Positions 17,494 to 25,433 of a DNA stretch of 29,919 nt are shown here, one piece after another (within the stretch, counting starts at the first letter, position 1; every line of letters starts with the position of its first letter). Location: positions 1 to 29,919 of the forward strand of contig CAJTOR010000046.1 of the NCBI GenBank assembly GCA_910577675.1. The letters run 5' to 3'. Under the pieces are notes generated by a model, which had not been told where the DNA came from, ran no database searches, and saw nothing but the letters and a program-made list of their open reading frames with translations. A program made the position numbers and the translations under genes. Source of the stretch: an uncultured Lachnospiraceae bacterium. Lineage in GTDB: Bacteria; Bacillota; Clostridia; Lachnospirales; Lachnospiraceae.

Positions 17494-17547
17494 ACATTTA
17501 CATCTGAGGTACCGCAAGAGGAAGCTAGGAATGTAGTTTCTCTTGTC
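17494..17547 (-). promoter_or_regulatory. Leader element (family 2), copy 2
   Basis: A 54-nt block starting 19 nt upstream of the PARG start codon, the counterpart of 13260-13313 in the same orientation and at nearly the same distance from the start. On the minus strand AAGAGAAACTA-CATTCC-TAG(C)TTCCTCTT can form the same stem and 6-nt loop, and the conserved TTGCGGT and AAATGTT follow. Confidence 0.6.
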
Positions 17548-17608
17548 GAACCAAGGCTTTTTGTGACATTCTCGGCACAAATAGCCCTGTGAAAAATAAT
17601 CTCTCTTA

Positions 17609-17637
17609 ATTTTACGTCATTACGGTTATATTGTCAA
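17609..17637 (-). promoter_or_regulatory. Sigma-A promoter of the PARG-2H-nucleotidyltransferase operon
   Basis: Minus-strand TTGACA (17632-17637), exactly 17 bp, TAAAAT (17609-17614). The predicted leader is about 130 nt and contains the family 2 element. Confidence 0.75.
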
Positions 17638-17702
17638 CTTTCGAATTCTAAATCCGCATTTTTTTCTGTAATATTCCTCCACTGCCTTATTATCACAAAT
17701 CT

Positions 17703-17736
17703 AAAAAAATCAGAGCGGACAACCCATCCGCTCTGA
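17703..17736 (-). terminator. Rho-independent terminator of the TrmB-MFS-SGNH operon
   Basis: On the minus strand TCAGAGCGGA, a 7-nt loop and TCCGCTCTGA form a perfect 10-bp stem followed by seven T residues. It lies 9 nt past the SGNH hydrolase stop. Confidence 0.9.
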
Positions 17737-17744
17737 CACATCCT

Positions 17745-18527
17745 CTAAATATCTTTGTTTTTATACCCCTTCCCTATAAACGGCACTTCAAAAAAATCCT
17801 TAGGGTTTTCACGGATAATATAATCAATATAGTTTCCGACCATCAGTGCATAGCTGTAGTAACCCATGGCATTCGGATGGAAGCCAAGCGCAAAGGTTTT
17901 GCGCATCTGCTCGTCATAGACCGGTCCGTAACCCGTCATATCAATCAGATAAGTATAGGAAAATAACTGGCACATTTTTTTCATTTCCTCTGCGGCCGCA
18001 CAGATAATCGGGTCACCGTATTCCTCCCCCCTCCTCTGCATGGAAACAAGAAATATACGGGCATCTTTTTCTATCCGTTTAAGTTTTGAAACAATGCGCC
18101 CCATATTACCGAAAAAAGTATCCGGGTTGGCTTTAGGATTTTCCGGATGAATATCCAAGGCACTGCCCACAGGATGATTCAATACAAAAACATCGTTATT
18201 TCCCAGCGCGATAATATAAGCCTGGTTCCACTGCCAGAAACCGTTTTGATCCGCATAGCTTCCATAGAACTCTTTGGCTGTCATACCCCCGCGCGAGTAA
18301 TTATGATATACCGTCCCCGTCAGGTGTCCCAGGACTGACGGCCATGAATATTCATACATATCATGGTAGACAATATTTCCATCCTCATCATGTGCCTCAA
18401 ACTCACCGGATGACAGGGAATCCCCGATAACCCCTATCTCCTTAAAAATACCTGCAAAACCACAGGTTGGCTTGATATTGTCCAGGGGTTTCTCCCCCGG
18501 CAGCAACGTGAAAAAATCCATTTTCAT
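17745..18527 (-). CDS. SGNH/GDSL-family hydrolase
   Basis: A 260-residue esterase/acetylhydrolase-type protein without a signal peptide. Block I is VIGDSLSSG with nucleophile Ser37, block II Gly lies in NYSRGGMTA (79-81), block III is ALGNND with Asn110, and block V is GFHPNAMGY with His217. The Asp usually three residues before that His is a Leu here, so the triad may be a dyad or use another acid. AGGAGG precedes the ATG, which overlaps the transporter stop (ATGA), so the two are translationally coupled. With an MFS carrier and a TrmB-type regulator upstream, deacylation of an imported sugar ester or similar compound is a reasonable inference. The substrate is unknown. Confidence 0.87.
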   Translation of the reverse strand: MKMDFFTLLPGEKPLDNIKPTCGFAGIFKEIGVIGDSLSSGEFEAHDEDGNIVYHDMYEYSWPSVLGHLTGTVYHNYSRGGMTAKEFYGSYADQNGFWQWNQAYIIALGNNDVFVLNHPVGSALDIHPENPKANPDTFFGNMGRIVSKLKRIEKDARIFLVSMQRRGEEYGDPIICAAAEEMKKMCQLFSYTYLIDMTGYGPVYDEQMRKTFALGFHPNAMGYYSYALMVGNYIDYIIRENPKDFFEVPFIGKGYKNKDI

Positions 18528-19952
18528 TTTGACCTCCTATTCTTATCCCATTCTGTGCCAGTTACCTTTTTTAAATCCAGCCCTTTGGTTTCCCAGATAT
18601 ATTTCCAGATAATAATAATCGCCCCCACAAGACCCGGAATTGTCAAAACCAGATACATATACCCAAAGGCTTCCTTAGGTATCAGAGGAAGTAACACAAT
18701 CGTTACAATTGTGGCAAGACCACCAATAATCCCGTTAAGCAGCGTATTAATTACCGTAACGGAAGAACGCAGGTTTGTCGGGGAGGATTCCGAAAACATA
18801 ATACCTCCGATCGTATCCCCCGCTCCCCAATAACTCCCCATAAAGCCGCCGATGGCAAAACCAATGATAAGGGGGTGTAAAACCGAACATGGCACCTGCA
18901 ATAAACAGGCTGTAGCATACTACTGCTGAACAGGACATTGCAATAATGGTTATTTTCCTGCCAAACCGGTCGGAAACAAGCCCGGCAATAAATGTCATCA
19001 GCGCATTTCCAACCGGATAGAGGTAAAGTGCCATAGTAATTGCCTCCTCCGTCATCCCGGCAGATTCTTTCATTACTGTATTGTAAGTTGCCGTGGCGAG
19101 GGATGCGGAATAATAGAAACAGCACGCGAGCATTAAAAACCGCAGCTGGCGGTGTTTAAATGCAAACTTGACCGCATTGACAATACCGCCCTGGGCATTG
19201 CTGTTTTTCTCTTGCGCACTCTGCTTTTCCCTCTCTTCCAGCGGTGTTTTAAGGTATCTGACCCGATTGACCAAAAAGGTATCAGTTTCTTTCGCAAATA
19301 ACAGCGCGACAAACGACAACAAAAATCCCAGGATGGCGGGAACCAGATACACCAGATGCCACCGCCCACTCTGGTTTTGCATAAGAGTTTCACGCAGAAG
19401 CGGAATCAGCAATGTACCAAGAATTGCCACTGCTTTAATCAACGCATAATTCCTGGCTCGGTTTTTCTCGTTAGAACATTCCAGAATGTACACACACTGC
19501 ATATCATGGGATACCATAAAGCCCATCAGGGAACCACCTATCATATAGACATAAATATTATCGGAGAGGTATACTAAGAATAATCCAAGTCCCATCACAA
19601 ATGTATTTATAATCAAAAAAGGCTTTCTGCCAAAGCGGTCCGCCAGCGGACGATAAAACACGATTAGAAGTGTGACAGGATAAGTAATAAAGCCAAGTGC
19701 AGAAAAAAGTGATAAACCCTCCCCATATTCCATTCCCATATTCTGCACAAAAAATTCGTTTATAATATTGGACTGGAACTGGATGGAAATGGTCGATGCA
19801 ATTTCATCCACAATATAGATCAGCGACAATACCATAAAGAGGTAAACCATATAATATTGTCCGCTTCTTGCCCTAAGCTGTTTTTCCCTCCTTACAAGTT
19901 CCCTGGCTTCCCGCATCCGCCGCTTCTCAATATCCCCCGTTTTTGTCTTCAT
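18524..19952 (-). pseudogene. MFS transporter, interrupted by a one-base frameshift
   Basis: Two overlapping frames together make one ~475-residue major facilitator. The first frame has most of the protein, including both conserved loop motifs: ADRFGRKP after TM2 and SDRFGRK after TM8. The second frame supplies the last two to four helices (IIGFAIGGFMGSYWGAGD onward). They meet at the run of five G (plus strand) at 18871-18875; removing one base restores FTPLIIGFAIGG. This is either a real inactivating or phase-variable indel or a sequencing error. The start at 19952 has AGGGGG upstream and overlaps the regulator by 26 nt. The stop overlaps the SGNH gene. It probably imports the SGNH substrate, possibly a sugar derivative. 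Confidence 0.82.
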
Positions 19953-20802
19953 CCTCTTTCCCCCTCTGAAAATCAAATACCATAAAGTTTTTTGTCATAT
20001 CTTCATTGATATTGAGTTCTTCGGCCAGTTCGCCAATCGTTTGCAAAAATTCTTTCCCGGTATTTTTTTCGCGGAGCAGTCCCTGCTTTTCCATATATTT
20101 ATACCAGAATATATTCAGTACAATCTCGTCCGTTGCAAGGGATACGACAGCATGGTTTTTTGTGTAAATAAATATACTTCCATCCCCGCTGTTCTCCCCG
20201 GCAAGACACTGCCCTCCATCAACCACCAGACTTATTCTTCTGTAGGGAAACAGCCCCGATGCATCGCTTATACGGTAAGAAAAAATAACGGCTCCCTCAA
20301 AATCTATCTCTTCGAATGTAAACAGATAAACTTTTATTCCTCTTTTTACTGCCCGGTCAAGGGCATCCCGCAGCAATTCAAAATCGCCGCTCCAGACGGA
20401 AAGGGATAGTTCCCTAGTAGCAGCATCAATCAGCTCAACAGCTTTTTTAACAAATTTGTCAAACCCCACAATATTTAGCACATAGTCCTGGTTTTCTTTT
20501 GTACCGGCAAGACTTTTTAAGAATTCTTCTGCCCTGCCGATATTACTCTCATTTTCCTTTCTGATCCGCCCTATCAGTTCCTCATACTCCAAGGGCTTGT
20601 AGTAACTTGGCTCCCCCTCAAGCTTTAAAAGAATTCCCTTGCCCACCATGCGGTTGATAACCTCATACACCATCGCCCTTGATACACCGGACTGTTTGGC
20701 AATCTCGTATCCGTTCAACATCCCACACTTTAAAAGCGTCGTGTAGATCTTCGCCTCGTTTTGGGAAAACCCAAGCTTCTCTAAGCAGTCTTTGTTATCC
20801 AT
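19927..20802 (-). CDS. TrmB-family transcriptional regulator
   Basis: A 291-residue regulator. Residues ~8-75 are a winged helix-turn-helix typical of TrmB (GFSQNEAKIYTTLLKCG, then SGVSRAMVYEVINRMVGKG as recognition helix). A short coiled-coil segment (78-95) links to a C-terminal domain of about 190 residues like the TrmB effector domain (WSGDFELL, RGIKVYLF, a phospholipase D-like fold in the family). TrmB proteins sense sugars or related metabolites and control their transport genes. It overlaps the MFS start, so it heads the operon and probably controls its own promoter, which carries an inverted repeat. AAGGGGG lies about 13 nt from the ATG. Confidence 0.85.
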   Translation of the reverse strand: MDNKDCLEKLGFSQNEAKIYTTLLKCGMLNGYEIAKQSGVSRAMVYEVINRMVGKGILLKLEGEPSYYKPLEYEELIGRIRKENESNIGRAEEFLKSLAGTKENQDYVLNIVGFDKFVKKAVELIDAATRELSLSVWSGDFELLRDALDRAVKRGIKVYLFTFEEIDFEGAVIFSYRISDASGLFPYRRISLVVDGGQCLAGENSGDGSIFIYTKNHAVVSLATDEIVLNIFWYKYMEKQGLLREKNTGKEFLQTIGELAEELNINEDMTKNFMVFDFQRGKEDEDKNGGY

Positions 20803-20820
20803 ATAGTAGTTATCCCCCTT

Positions 20821-20867
20821 ACTACTAATTTTGAGTTTATATTAACATGTTTAGTAGAATAGGTCAA
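20821..20867 (-). promoter_or_regulatory. Promoter and candidate operator of the TrmB-MFS-SGNH operon
   Basis: Minus-strand TTGACC (20862-20867), 17-bp spacer, TAATAT (20839-20844). CTACTAA, lying within the spacer, and TTAGTAG, downstream of the -10, are inverted repeats flanking the -10, and a near-palindrome TAAACATGTTAA lies in the spacer and runs into the -10. Either could be the TrmB site. The -35 overlaps the end of the upstream GNAT gene. Confidence 0.65.
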
Positions 20868-21472
20868 GTATTTTTTTCACAATCCACAATCCGATACCCC
20901 ATCTCATACCATTCCTCCCCACCCCAGCTAGATGATGCAATTCCATTATTGTAGAATCCCATCTTTTCATACATCTTAATTTTTGACTTAAGACACGTCA
21001 AAAGAAGCATTTTTCTGCCCCTTTCTGCTTCCCTGCAAATATATCTTGAAACAATCTCCCTTGCAAGTCCCTGCATACGGTACTCCGGCAGCACATCGAG
21101 CCCCAGCAGCATAATATTCTTTCCATCCGGGTCGTACAGACTGGCATCTACAAAAAATTCATCGCGGAATGCAGGTTCATCTGTGGATAAGCCATTCAAA
21201 AAACCCGCAATTTTCCCAGTTCCCCTGTCAACCGCAACCAAAAACAGATCCGCCAGACCAGCAACCCGCTCCCTCATCATTTTTTCGGAACATGCCTCGT
21301 TGGGAGGAAAACAGATTTTCTCAATCGCAACCGCCTGGTCAGCTTCACCCGGAAAAATATTGCGGAATTCAAAGCGTTCCTCCAATGATTTATCGGACTC
21401 GCAGGATTCTTTAGTATATATCTTTTTCTTATTGCTAATTTCCATATTTTTACAATTATTATTCTCTTCCAT
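20864..21472 (-). CDS. GNAT-family N-acetyltransferase
   Basis: A 202-residue protein. After a charged N-terminal extension of about 35 residues, which looks disordered, a GNAT domain runs from FEFRNIFPGEADQAVAIEK to the C-terminus. The acetyl-CoA loop is YRMQGLA (131-137) after the beta-4 strand MLLGLDVLPE, and the C-terminal helix reads MYEKMGFYN (167-175). The pattern of AVAIEKICFPPNEACSEK near 48-64 is typical of AANAT-like members. The substrate is unknown. The ATG at 21472 has GGGGGA upstream, directly after a small hairpin. It stands alone, behind a leader with three hairpins. Confidence 0.88.
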   Translation of the reverse strand: MEENNNCKNMEISNKKKIYTKESCESDKSLEERFEFRNIFPGEADQAVAIEKICFPPNEACSEKMMRERVAGLADLFLVAVDRGTGKIAGFLNGLSTDEPAFRDEFFVDASLYDPDGKNIMLLGLDVLPEYRMQGLAREIVSRYICREAERGRKMLLLTCLKSKIKMYEKMGFYNNGIASSSWGGEEWYEMGYRIVDCEKNT

Positions 21473-21485
21473 AGTAATCCCCCAT

Positions 21486-21600
21486 GCCGCTTTGCGCGGC
21501 TCAAATAGAAATGAAAAACGCTGTCCTTTGCGTTTTTCCTGTGTGAAACTTAATAGTTCCTAGGCAGTGTCTTTTGCTGCCTTAGAACTATTTTTCACAC
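21486..21600 (-). promoter_or_regulatory. Three-hairpin leader upstream of the GNAT gene
   Basis: Reading 5' to 3' on the minus strand: a long stem (GTGTGAAA / TTTCACAC outer at 21541-21600, AATAGTTC / GAACTATT and AGGCAG / CTGCCT inner), then GAAAAACGC / GCGTTTTTC (21513-21538, perfect 9 bp, 8-nt loop), then GCCGC / GCGGC (21486-21500) next to the ribosome site. I recognise no known riboswitch class. It may be a cis-regulatory RNA or a repeat. Confidence 0.55.
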
Positions 21601-21708
21601 TCTCCCCTTTCTATAATTTATAAACTTCACGCAATTCTTTGTATCCGTCCATATTTATAAATCATAATATATCTCTTACATCATAAACAACACAAAGAAA
21701 AACCTAAG

Positions 21709-21750
21709 ATAAAAGGACAATCTTGTTTTTTAAACAAGATCATCCTTTTA
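21709..21750 (-). terminator. Rho-independent terminator of the FIST-chemotaxis operon
   Basis: On the minus strand AAAAGGATGATCTTGTTT, a short A-rich loop and AACAAGATTGTCCTTTT form a long stem with a T-rich end. It lies 33 nt past the chemotaxis gene stop. It is symmetrical enough to act both ways. The interval 21601-21708 has no gene. Confidence 0.8.
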
Positions 21751-21782
21751 TACTTTAACATATAACATTTCCCGAAACCAAA

Positions 21783-22742
21783 TCAATGCATATCTGCAAC
21801 CATGGCAATCGCCTGTTCAATAACGTTTTGGAATATCTCGATAAGCACACCCTTCTTACTGTCATCAATATCCATTTTCTCGATAATCTCACTGTAGATA
21901 TCCGCAGTTCCGGAGAGGGAATTCTGAACCGCTTTTACATATGTGCGGTTCCTCTCCACTGCATTTTTGATTGCTGCCCGAACCTCGACTGAACCGGAAA
22001 CACTTTTCTTTACATCATCAAAATATTTGTCCGTCTGCTCAATACTCTTGATATTGCAGAGCATGGCTTCGTCGGATGCCTGAATAAACCTGTTCAGTTC
22101 ACCGCTCTGGCACTCCACCTCGATAATACTTGCATGGATACCCTCAACCATCTCCCTGGTCGTCTTTGCAAGCTTGCTTACCTCCTCCGCAACAACCGCA
22201 AACCCCCTTCCCTGTTCCCCTGCCTTCGCCGCCTCAATACTGGCGTTTAACGCCAGGAGATTTGTCTGGTCGGCAATCGCACTGATCTCCGATAAGCTGC
22301 CTCCGATTTTATCCAATGTGTTTTGCAGCATATCAAATGTTTTGGACATATTCTTAAAATTTTCCTGCAAAGAACGGGAATCCTGTTTTAATCGCCCCAT
22401 CTGCTTCTGCGCCTCTGAAACCGAGCCTTCAACCACGGCCTCCACCTCATTAAAGTGCTCCGCCTCCCTCGTGATGTCCTGAAATCCATCATCAAGCGCA
22501 CTCACTTCACCCTGCGGCCCGGTCATATTATTTTTTAATTCTGCAAGCCGCTCCGTTGCATAGCGCATCTTCTGTGTTGTCAAAAAGACATCCTCCGCCA
22601 ATTCCTTCACAACCATATAGGCGTTTGTCAATGCATAATCCAAAGGATGCTTGTCAAAACTCGTCTGATTCTCAACCGGTATTACGGATACACTATCCTT
22701 TTCCTTCTCTTTTTTATGAGCTTTCCCAAACAACTTTAACAC
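21783..22742 (-). CDS. Soluble methyl-accepting chemotaxis-type signalling protein
   Basis: A 319-residue protein with no membrane helix. Residues ~1-50 are a charged leader (KEKEKDS). The rest is a long coiled coil with the strongly conserved receptor hairpin tip at about 153-192: ISAIADQTNLLALNASIEAA then GEQGRGFAVVAEEVSKLA. This tip binds CheA/CheW in chemotaxis arrays. Cytoplasmic receptors sense intracellular or partner-delivered signals. The start is GTG at 22742 with GGGGGGA upstream, 12 nt after the FIST stop, so the two are translationally coupled and the FIST protein is the likely sensor partner. No cheA, cheW or flagellar genes are in the window. Confidence 0.9.
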   Translation of the reverse strand: MLKLFGKAHKKEKEKDSVSVIPVENQTSFDKHPLDYALTNAYMVVKELAEDVFLTTQKMRYATERLAELKNNMTGPQGEVSALDDGFQDITREAEHFNEVEAVVEGSVSEAQKQMGRLKQDSRSLQENFKNMSKTFDMLQNTLDKIGGSLSEISAIADQTNLLALNASIEAAKAGEQGRGFAVVAEEVSKLAKTTREMVEGIHASIIEVECQSGELNRFIQASDEAMLCNIKSIEQTDKYFDDVKKSVSGSVEVRAAIKNAVERNRTYVKAVQNSLSGTADIYSEIIEKMDIDDSKKGVLIEIFQNVIEQAIAMVADMH

Positions 22743-22754
22743 GTCCCATCCCCC

Positions 22755-23828
22755 CTACTCAAATGCCAGACAGCACATTGTCTGATTGACAAACTGCGTA
22801 TTGTAATGTTCCCCCACACCAACCATACCCGCATGTCCAAAGCTGCGGCACATCTCCGTAAGATAGCTGTCCCAGTATTGATCCTCATTAAACATAATAT
22901 ACCGGAACAGACAGTTGACGGAAAGCACTGCCGATACACCAGTGAGATCATTCTTGATCCTGGAAATCGTATCCTGCACCACTTCCCTGTAGTCAGCCAT
23001 ACTTAATATAGCTAAAAAATCCAGGCGGTTTGCAGGGCGGAATGTCGTGATACTCCCGTCCGCCTCGACCCCCTTGATCGAAACAATATATGTTTCCGAA
23101 CCGCAGACATGTCCAAACGGGTTCTTAAAGGTCTGCCTCGTAATCATATCCCTGCTGATCCCCAACTCGGAGGTATATACCTTCTCAGCAGAAATATTCT
23201 CTAAGGAGCGGATTCTATAGTTCCTCGGGTCTGCCTCCGTCACCATAAACTGCTTTCCCTTTCCCTTTGGATGTATGTAAATATTCTCCTTGTATGACTT
23301 TATCTTACCTGAAAGATTCCTGAAAATAAAAAAGGCACATGCATCCTTGTAAACCTTACCATTGCAGGCAACCGCCTCCGAATTGCTCGTACCCCCCGCA
23401 AGATCGTATCCCAAAGGACAAAGAAAATTGGACAATGTCGTGACTGCGCGGACATCGGTGCCCGCTGAACAGATATCAAAACACGCTGTCTTACCCGGTT
23501 CGCCGCCCACTTCCCTCACGGCATTCTCAAGCCGCCTTATATATTTGATCGGCATGACGGATGCCTCTTCGAGAACATCCGCCACAACCCGAATGGTTCC
23601 CTTCATCGCGATAACTGTAATGCCCGTATCAAAAAATTCCCTGTCAATATACGCCTGTCCAACCCCCCCAACTGACGCAACACCGGGAAAAGCCTTCTCG
23701 ATTTCAAGAGCCACACGCCCAAGCATATCCTCACTCGCAACAGAAAAAAACAATGCTGAAGGTTCTCTAACGTTTTTTAATGCCTCTGATACACTACCTG
23801 TCTTACTGCTGCCGTATACAAATTTCAT
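22755..23828 (-). CDS. FIST N- and C-domain sensory protein
   Basis: A 357-residue cytoplasmic protein matching the FIST domain pair, proposed to bind small ligands such as amino acids. The N-domain (about 20-195) has ALFFSVASED, VGGVGQAYIDREFFDTGITV and the AGGTSNSEAV strand-turn. The C-domain (about 200-345) contains NPFGHVCGSETYIVSI and RPANRLDFLAIL, ending in MVGVGEHYNTQFVNQTMCCLAFE-type sequence typical of family C-termini. I chose the ATG at 23828 because GGAGG lies 9 nt upstream; the longer frame lacks support. It is the first gene of a two-gene operon with the chemotaxis protein. FIST-chemotaxis neighbours are a known association, so this pair is probably a bipartite soluble receptor. 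Confidence 0.85.
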   Translation of the reverse strand: MKFVYGSSKTGSVSEALKNVREPSALFFSVASEDMLGRVALEIEKAFPGVASVGGVGQAYIDREFFDTGITVIAMKGTIRVVADVLEEASVMPIKYIRRLENAVREVGGEPGKTACFDICSAGTDVRAVTTLSNFLCPLGYDLAGGTSNSEAVACNGKVYKDACAFFIFRNLSGKIKSYKENIYIHPKGKGKQFMVTEADPRNYRIRSLENISAEKVYTSELGISRDMITRQTFKNPFGHVCGSETYIVSIKGVEADGSITTFRPANRLDFLAILSMADYREVVQDTISRIKNDLTGVSAVLSVNCLFRYIMFNEDQYWDSYLTEMCRSFGHAGMVGVGEHYNTQFVNQTMCCLAFE

Positions 23829-24344
23829 ATCAGTGTCCTCCATTCTCCATATCATTTTACAATTTATGCATAAACTCCCATTTACAGGACGATTAAGATA
23901 ATCATACCACACAGGATGATCTTTTTCCACTATTATTTTACAAGAATAGTCCGATTCTCTTCCGGAGGCCATGATTTATGCGCATAAACCTGGATTTTCC
24001 TCCATTCGCTTTTGATATATCGTCCTGCTTTTTGAAGAGCTGTCGAGCGGGAACACAGATTTAAGTCACTTATTTATTCTGTTTTAGACCATTTAATTAT
24101 CGTCGCATTGTACAAACCATAAATATTTTACTATTTCCACACACTCATTTTGCAGGGAAAGCCTTCAGAACACAGATATTTTCCTTATAGTAATACCATT
24201 TTGGATATCAATAATTTTAAATACCTGACCAATAAACATTGACGTGGTTTTGGGGCAGCCATTTACAGTCAAAGGAAATTGTTGATTTGCATACCCTCCA
24301 GGAAATCATGGACATAAAGCATCTATAATCTCCGTAGATATCAC
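23829..24344. other. Intergenic, no gene seen
   Basis: About 500 bp, AT-rich to the right. It holds the upstream region of the FIST operon (no clean promoter found) and the 3' region of the C39-like gene. No frame here has a ribosome site together with protein-like content. It may contain a decayed gene I cannot identify. Confidence 0.4.
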
Positions 24345-24713
24345 CTATTCTTCATCAACAAAAATCTCCAAATATGACTGAACCCTTGCCTTTTTATACA
24401 GTTCATCCATCAGTCCAAATTCCGGGTCATAATATTTCCCATCATAGTATAAAATCCAATGACCATATTTGGGCAGGAGAACTTTAAGAATACATACCTT
24501 TGGTAAAGCAGAAGTATTATCTGCTTTGGTCATCGTCTTTGCCTGACTTATTCCATAATGGTTCAAAGCTTTCTCAATATCCTTTTTTCCCGTGCCCTTA
24601 TCATTTTTCATAACAGAAATTACTTCTTCCACTGTTACACCCGCAAGCATGGCTACACAAGCCTGTCCGCATAAATAATCCGTGGGTTGTTTAATATAAT
24701 TAATTTTTTTCAT
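24345..24713 (-). CDS. C39-like cysteine peptidase domain protein
   Basis: A 122-residue single-domain protein with the papain-like C39 pattern: Gln9 and Cys15 in QPTDYLCGQACVAM (oxyanion Gln plus nucleophile), His85 in KYGHWILYYDG, and Asp96 in YYDPEFG. C39 domains are best known from bacteriocin exporters, where they cut double-glycine leaders, but free-standing versions of this size also occur in unrelated roles. No signal peptide is seen. The ATG at 24713 has AGGAGG upstream; the TTG start of the longer frame lies before that site. No double-Gly precursor peptide is visible nearby, and the exporter at 26.7 kb lacks its own C39 domain, so a link between the two is only a possibility. Confidence 0.7.
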   Translation of the reverse strand: MKKINYIKQPTDYLCGQACVAMLAGVTVEEVISVMKNDKGTGKKDIEKALNHYGISQAKTMTKADNTSALPKVCILKVLLPKYGHWILYYDGKYYDPEFGLMDELYKKARVQSYLEIFVDEE

Positions 24714-25083
24714 TTTATAATCATCCTCCTGTTTCAACCAGTATACGCTCCATACATATTATAAATAATAACTAATTAAAAAATTTGGTTTTATCCATTC
24801 TTTTTTTATACATATACTAACCTGAGCCAAACATAGAAAAAACATCCGCTTTAATCACACCATCCACATGAATATACACATCCATTATACCAAATCCCTG
24901 TAAATTAGCAATATATTTTTTAGACCTCTCGCAATAAATTATTTCATATGATATAACCATAATAGTAGGATAACTTTATCCAAAACAAATATCCAACTTT
25001 ATTTTAAGTATTCAAAAAATATTTTATTTTTTAGAACAAAGTGCTATAATATAGTTATCAACAAACCAGGTAAGGAGGAGAGT
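24714..25083. other. AT-rich intergenic region with a promoter for the small protein
   Basis: 370 bp without a gene. Near the right end, an extended -10 TGCTATAAT (25042-25050) without a good -35 precedes an AAGGAGGAG ribosome site (25072-25080). Confidence 0.5.
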
Positions 25084-25265
25084 ATGAAAACAACAAATTT
25101 ATTTTGGCCATTTCGTTTAACCGCGCTGGAAATATGTACCTTGGTTCTTGCAAGTGCAATCTTTTAAGCATTGGACTGCCGGATTTTATTACACGGAGTA
25201 TCGGACTAATTGATTTAGCTGCATTATTGATATTGGGATATACGCTTGGGGATAAGCCTCAATAA
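25084..25265 (+). pseudogene. Small membrane protein (about 60 residues) with a one-base frameshift
   Basis: ATG 25084, behind a strong AAGGAGGAG site, gives 27 residues (MKTTNLFWPFRLTALEIC..., ending ASAIF) before a TAA at 25165. The next frame continues naturally as SIGLPDFITRSIGLIDLAAL and ends GDKPQ at 25265. Adding one T to the TTTT run at 25162-25165 fuses the two into a 60-residue protein with two hydrophobic segments. Either the gene is broken or the base call is wrong. I recognise no family. Confidence 0.5.
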
Positions 25266-25372
25266 ATCCAGTTTGCAAAATTGCAGCAAACTTAAAAACT
25301 GAATAACTGCTGTTTCTGATATTTTGATTTCCCGGTCAGTATCCCAATAGTTGATATTACATTGCAGGATTG

Positions 25373-25413
25373 TTGATTGATTTTATTCGCAGAATATACT
25401 ATCATAGTGATAG
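25373..25413 (+). promoter_or_regulatory. Promoter and likely operator of the Xre-methyltransferase gene
   Basis: TTGATT (25373-25378), 16-bp spacer, TATACT (25395-25400). It overlaps a perfect inverted repeat CTATCA-TAG-TGATAG (25399-25413) at the probable transcription start. The repeat suits autorepression by the encoded Xre domain. Confidence 0.6.
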
Positions 25414-25433
25414 AAAATTTAAGGAGGCCACGT

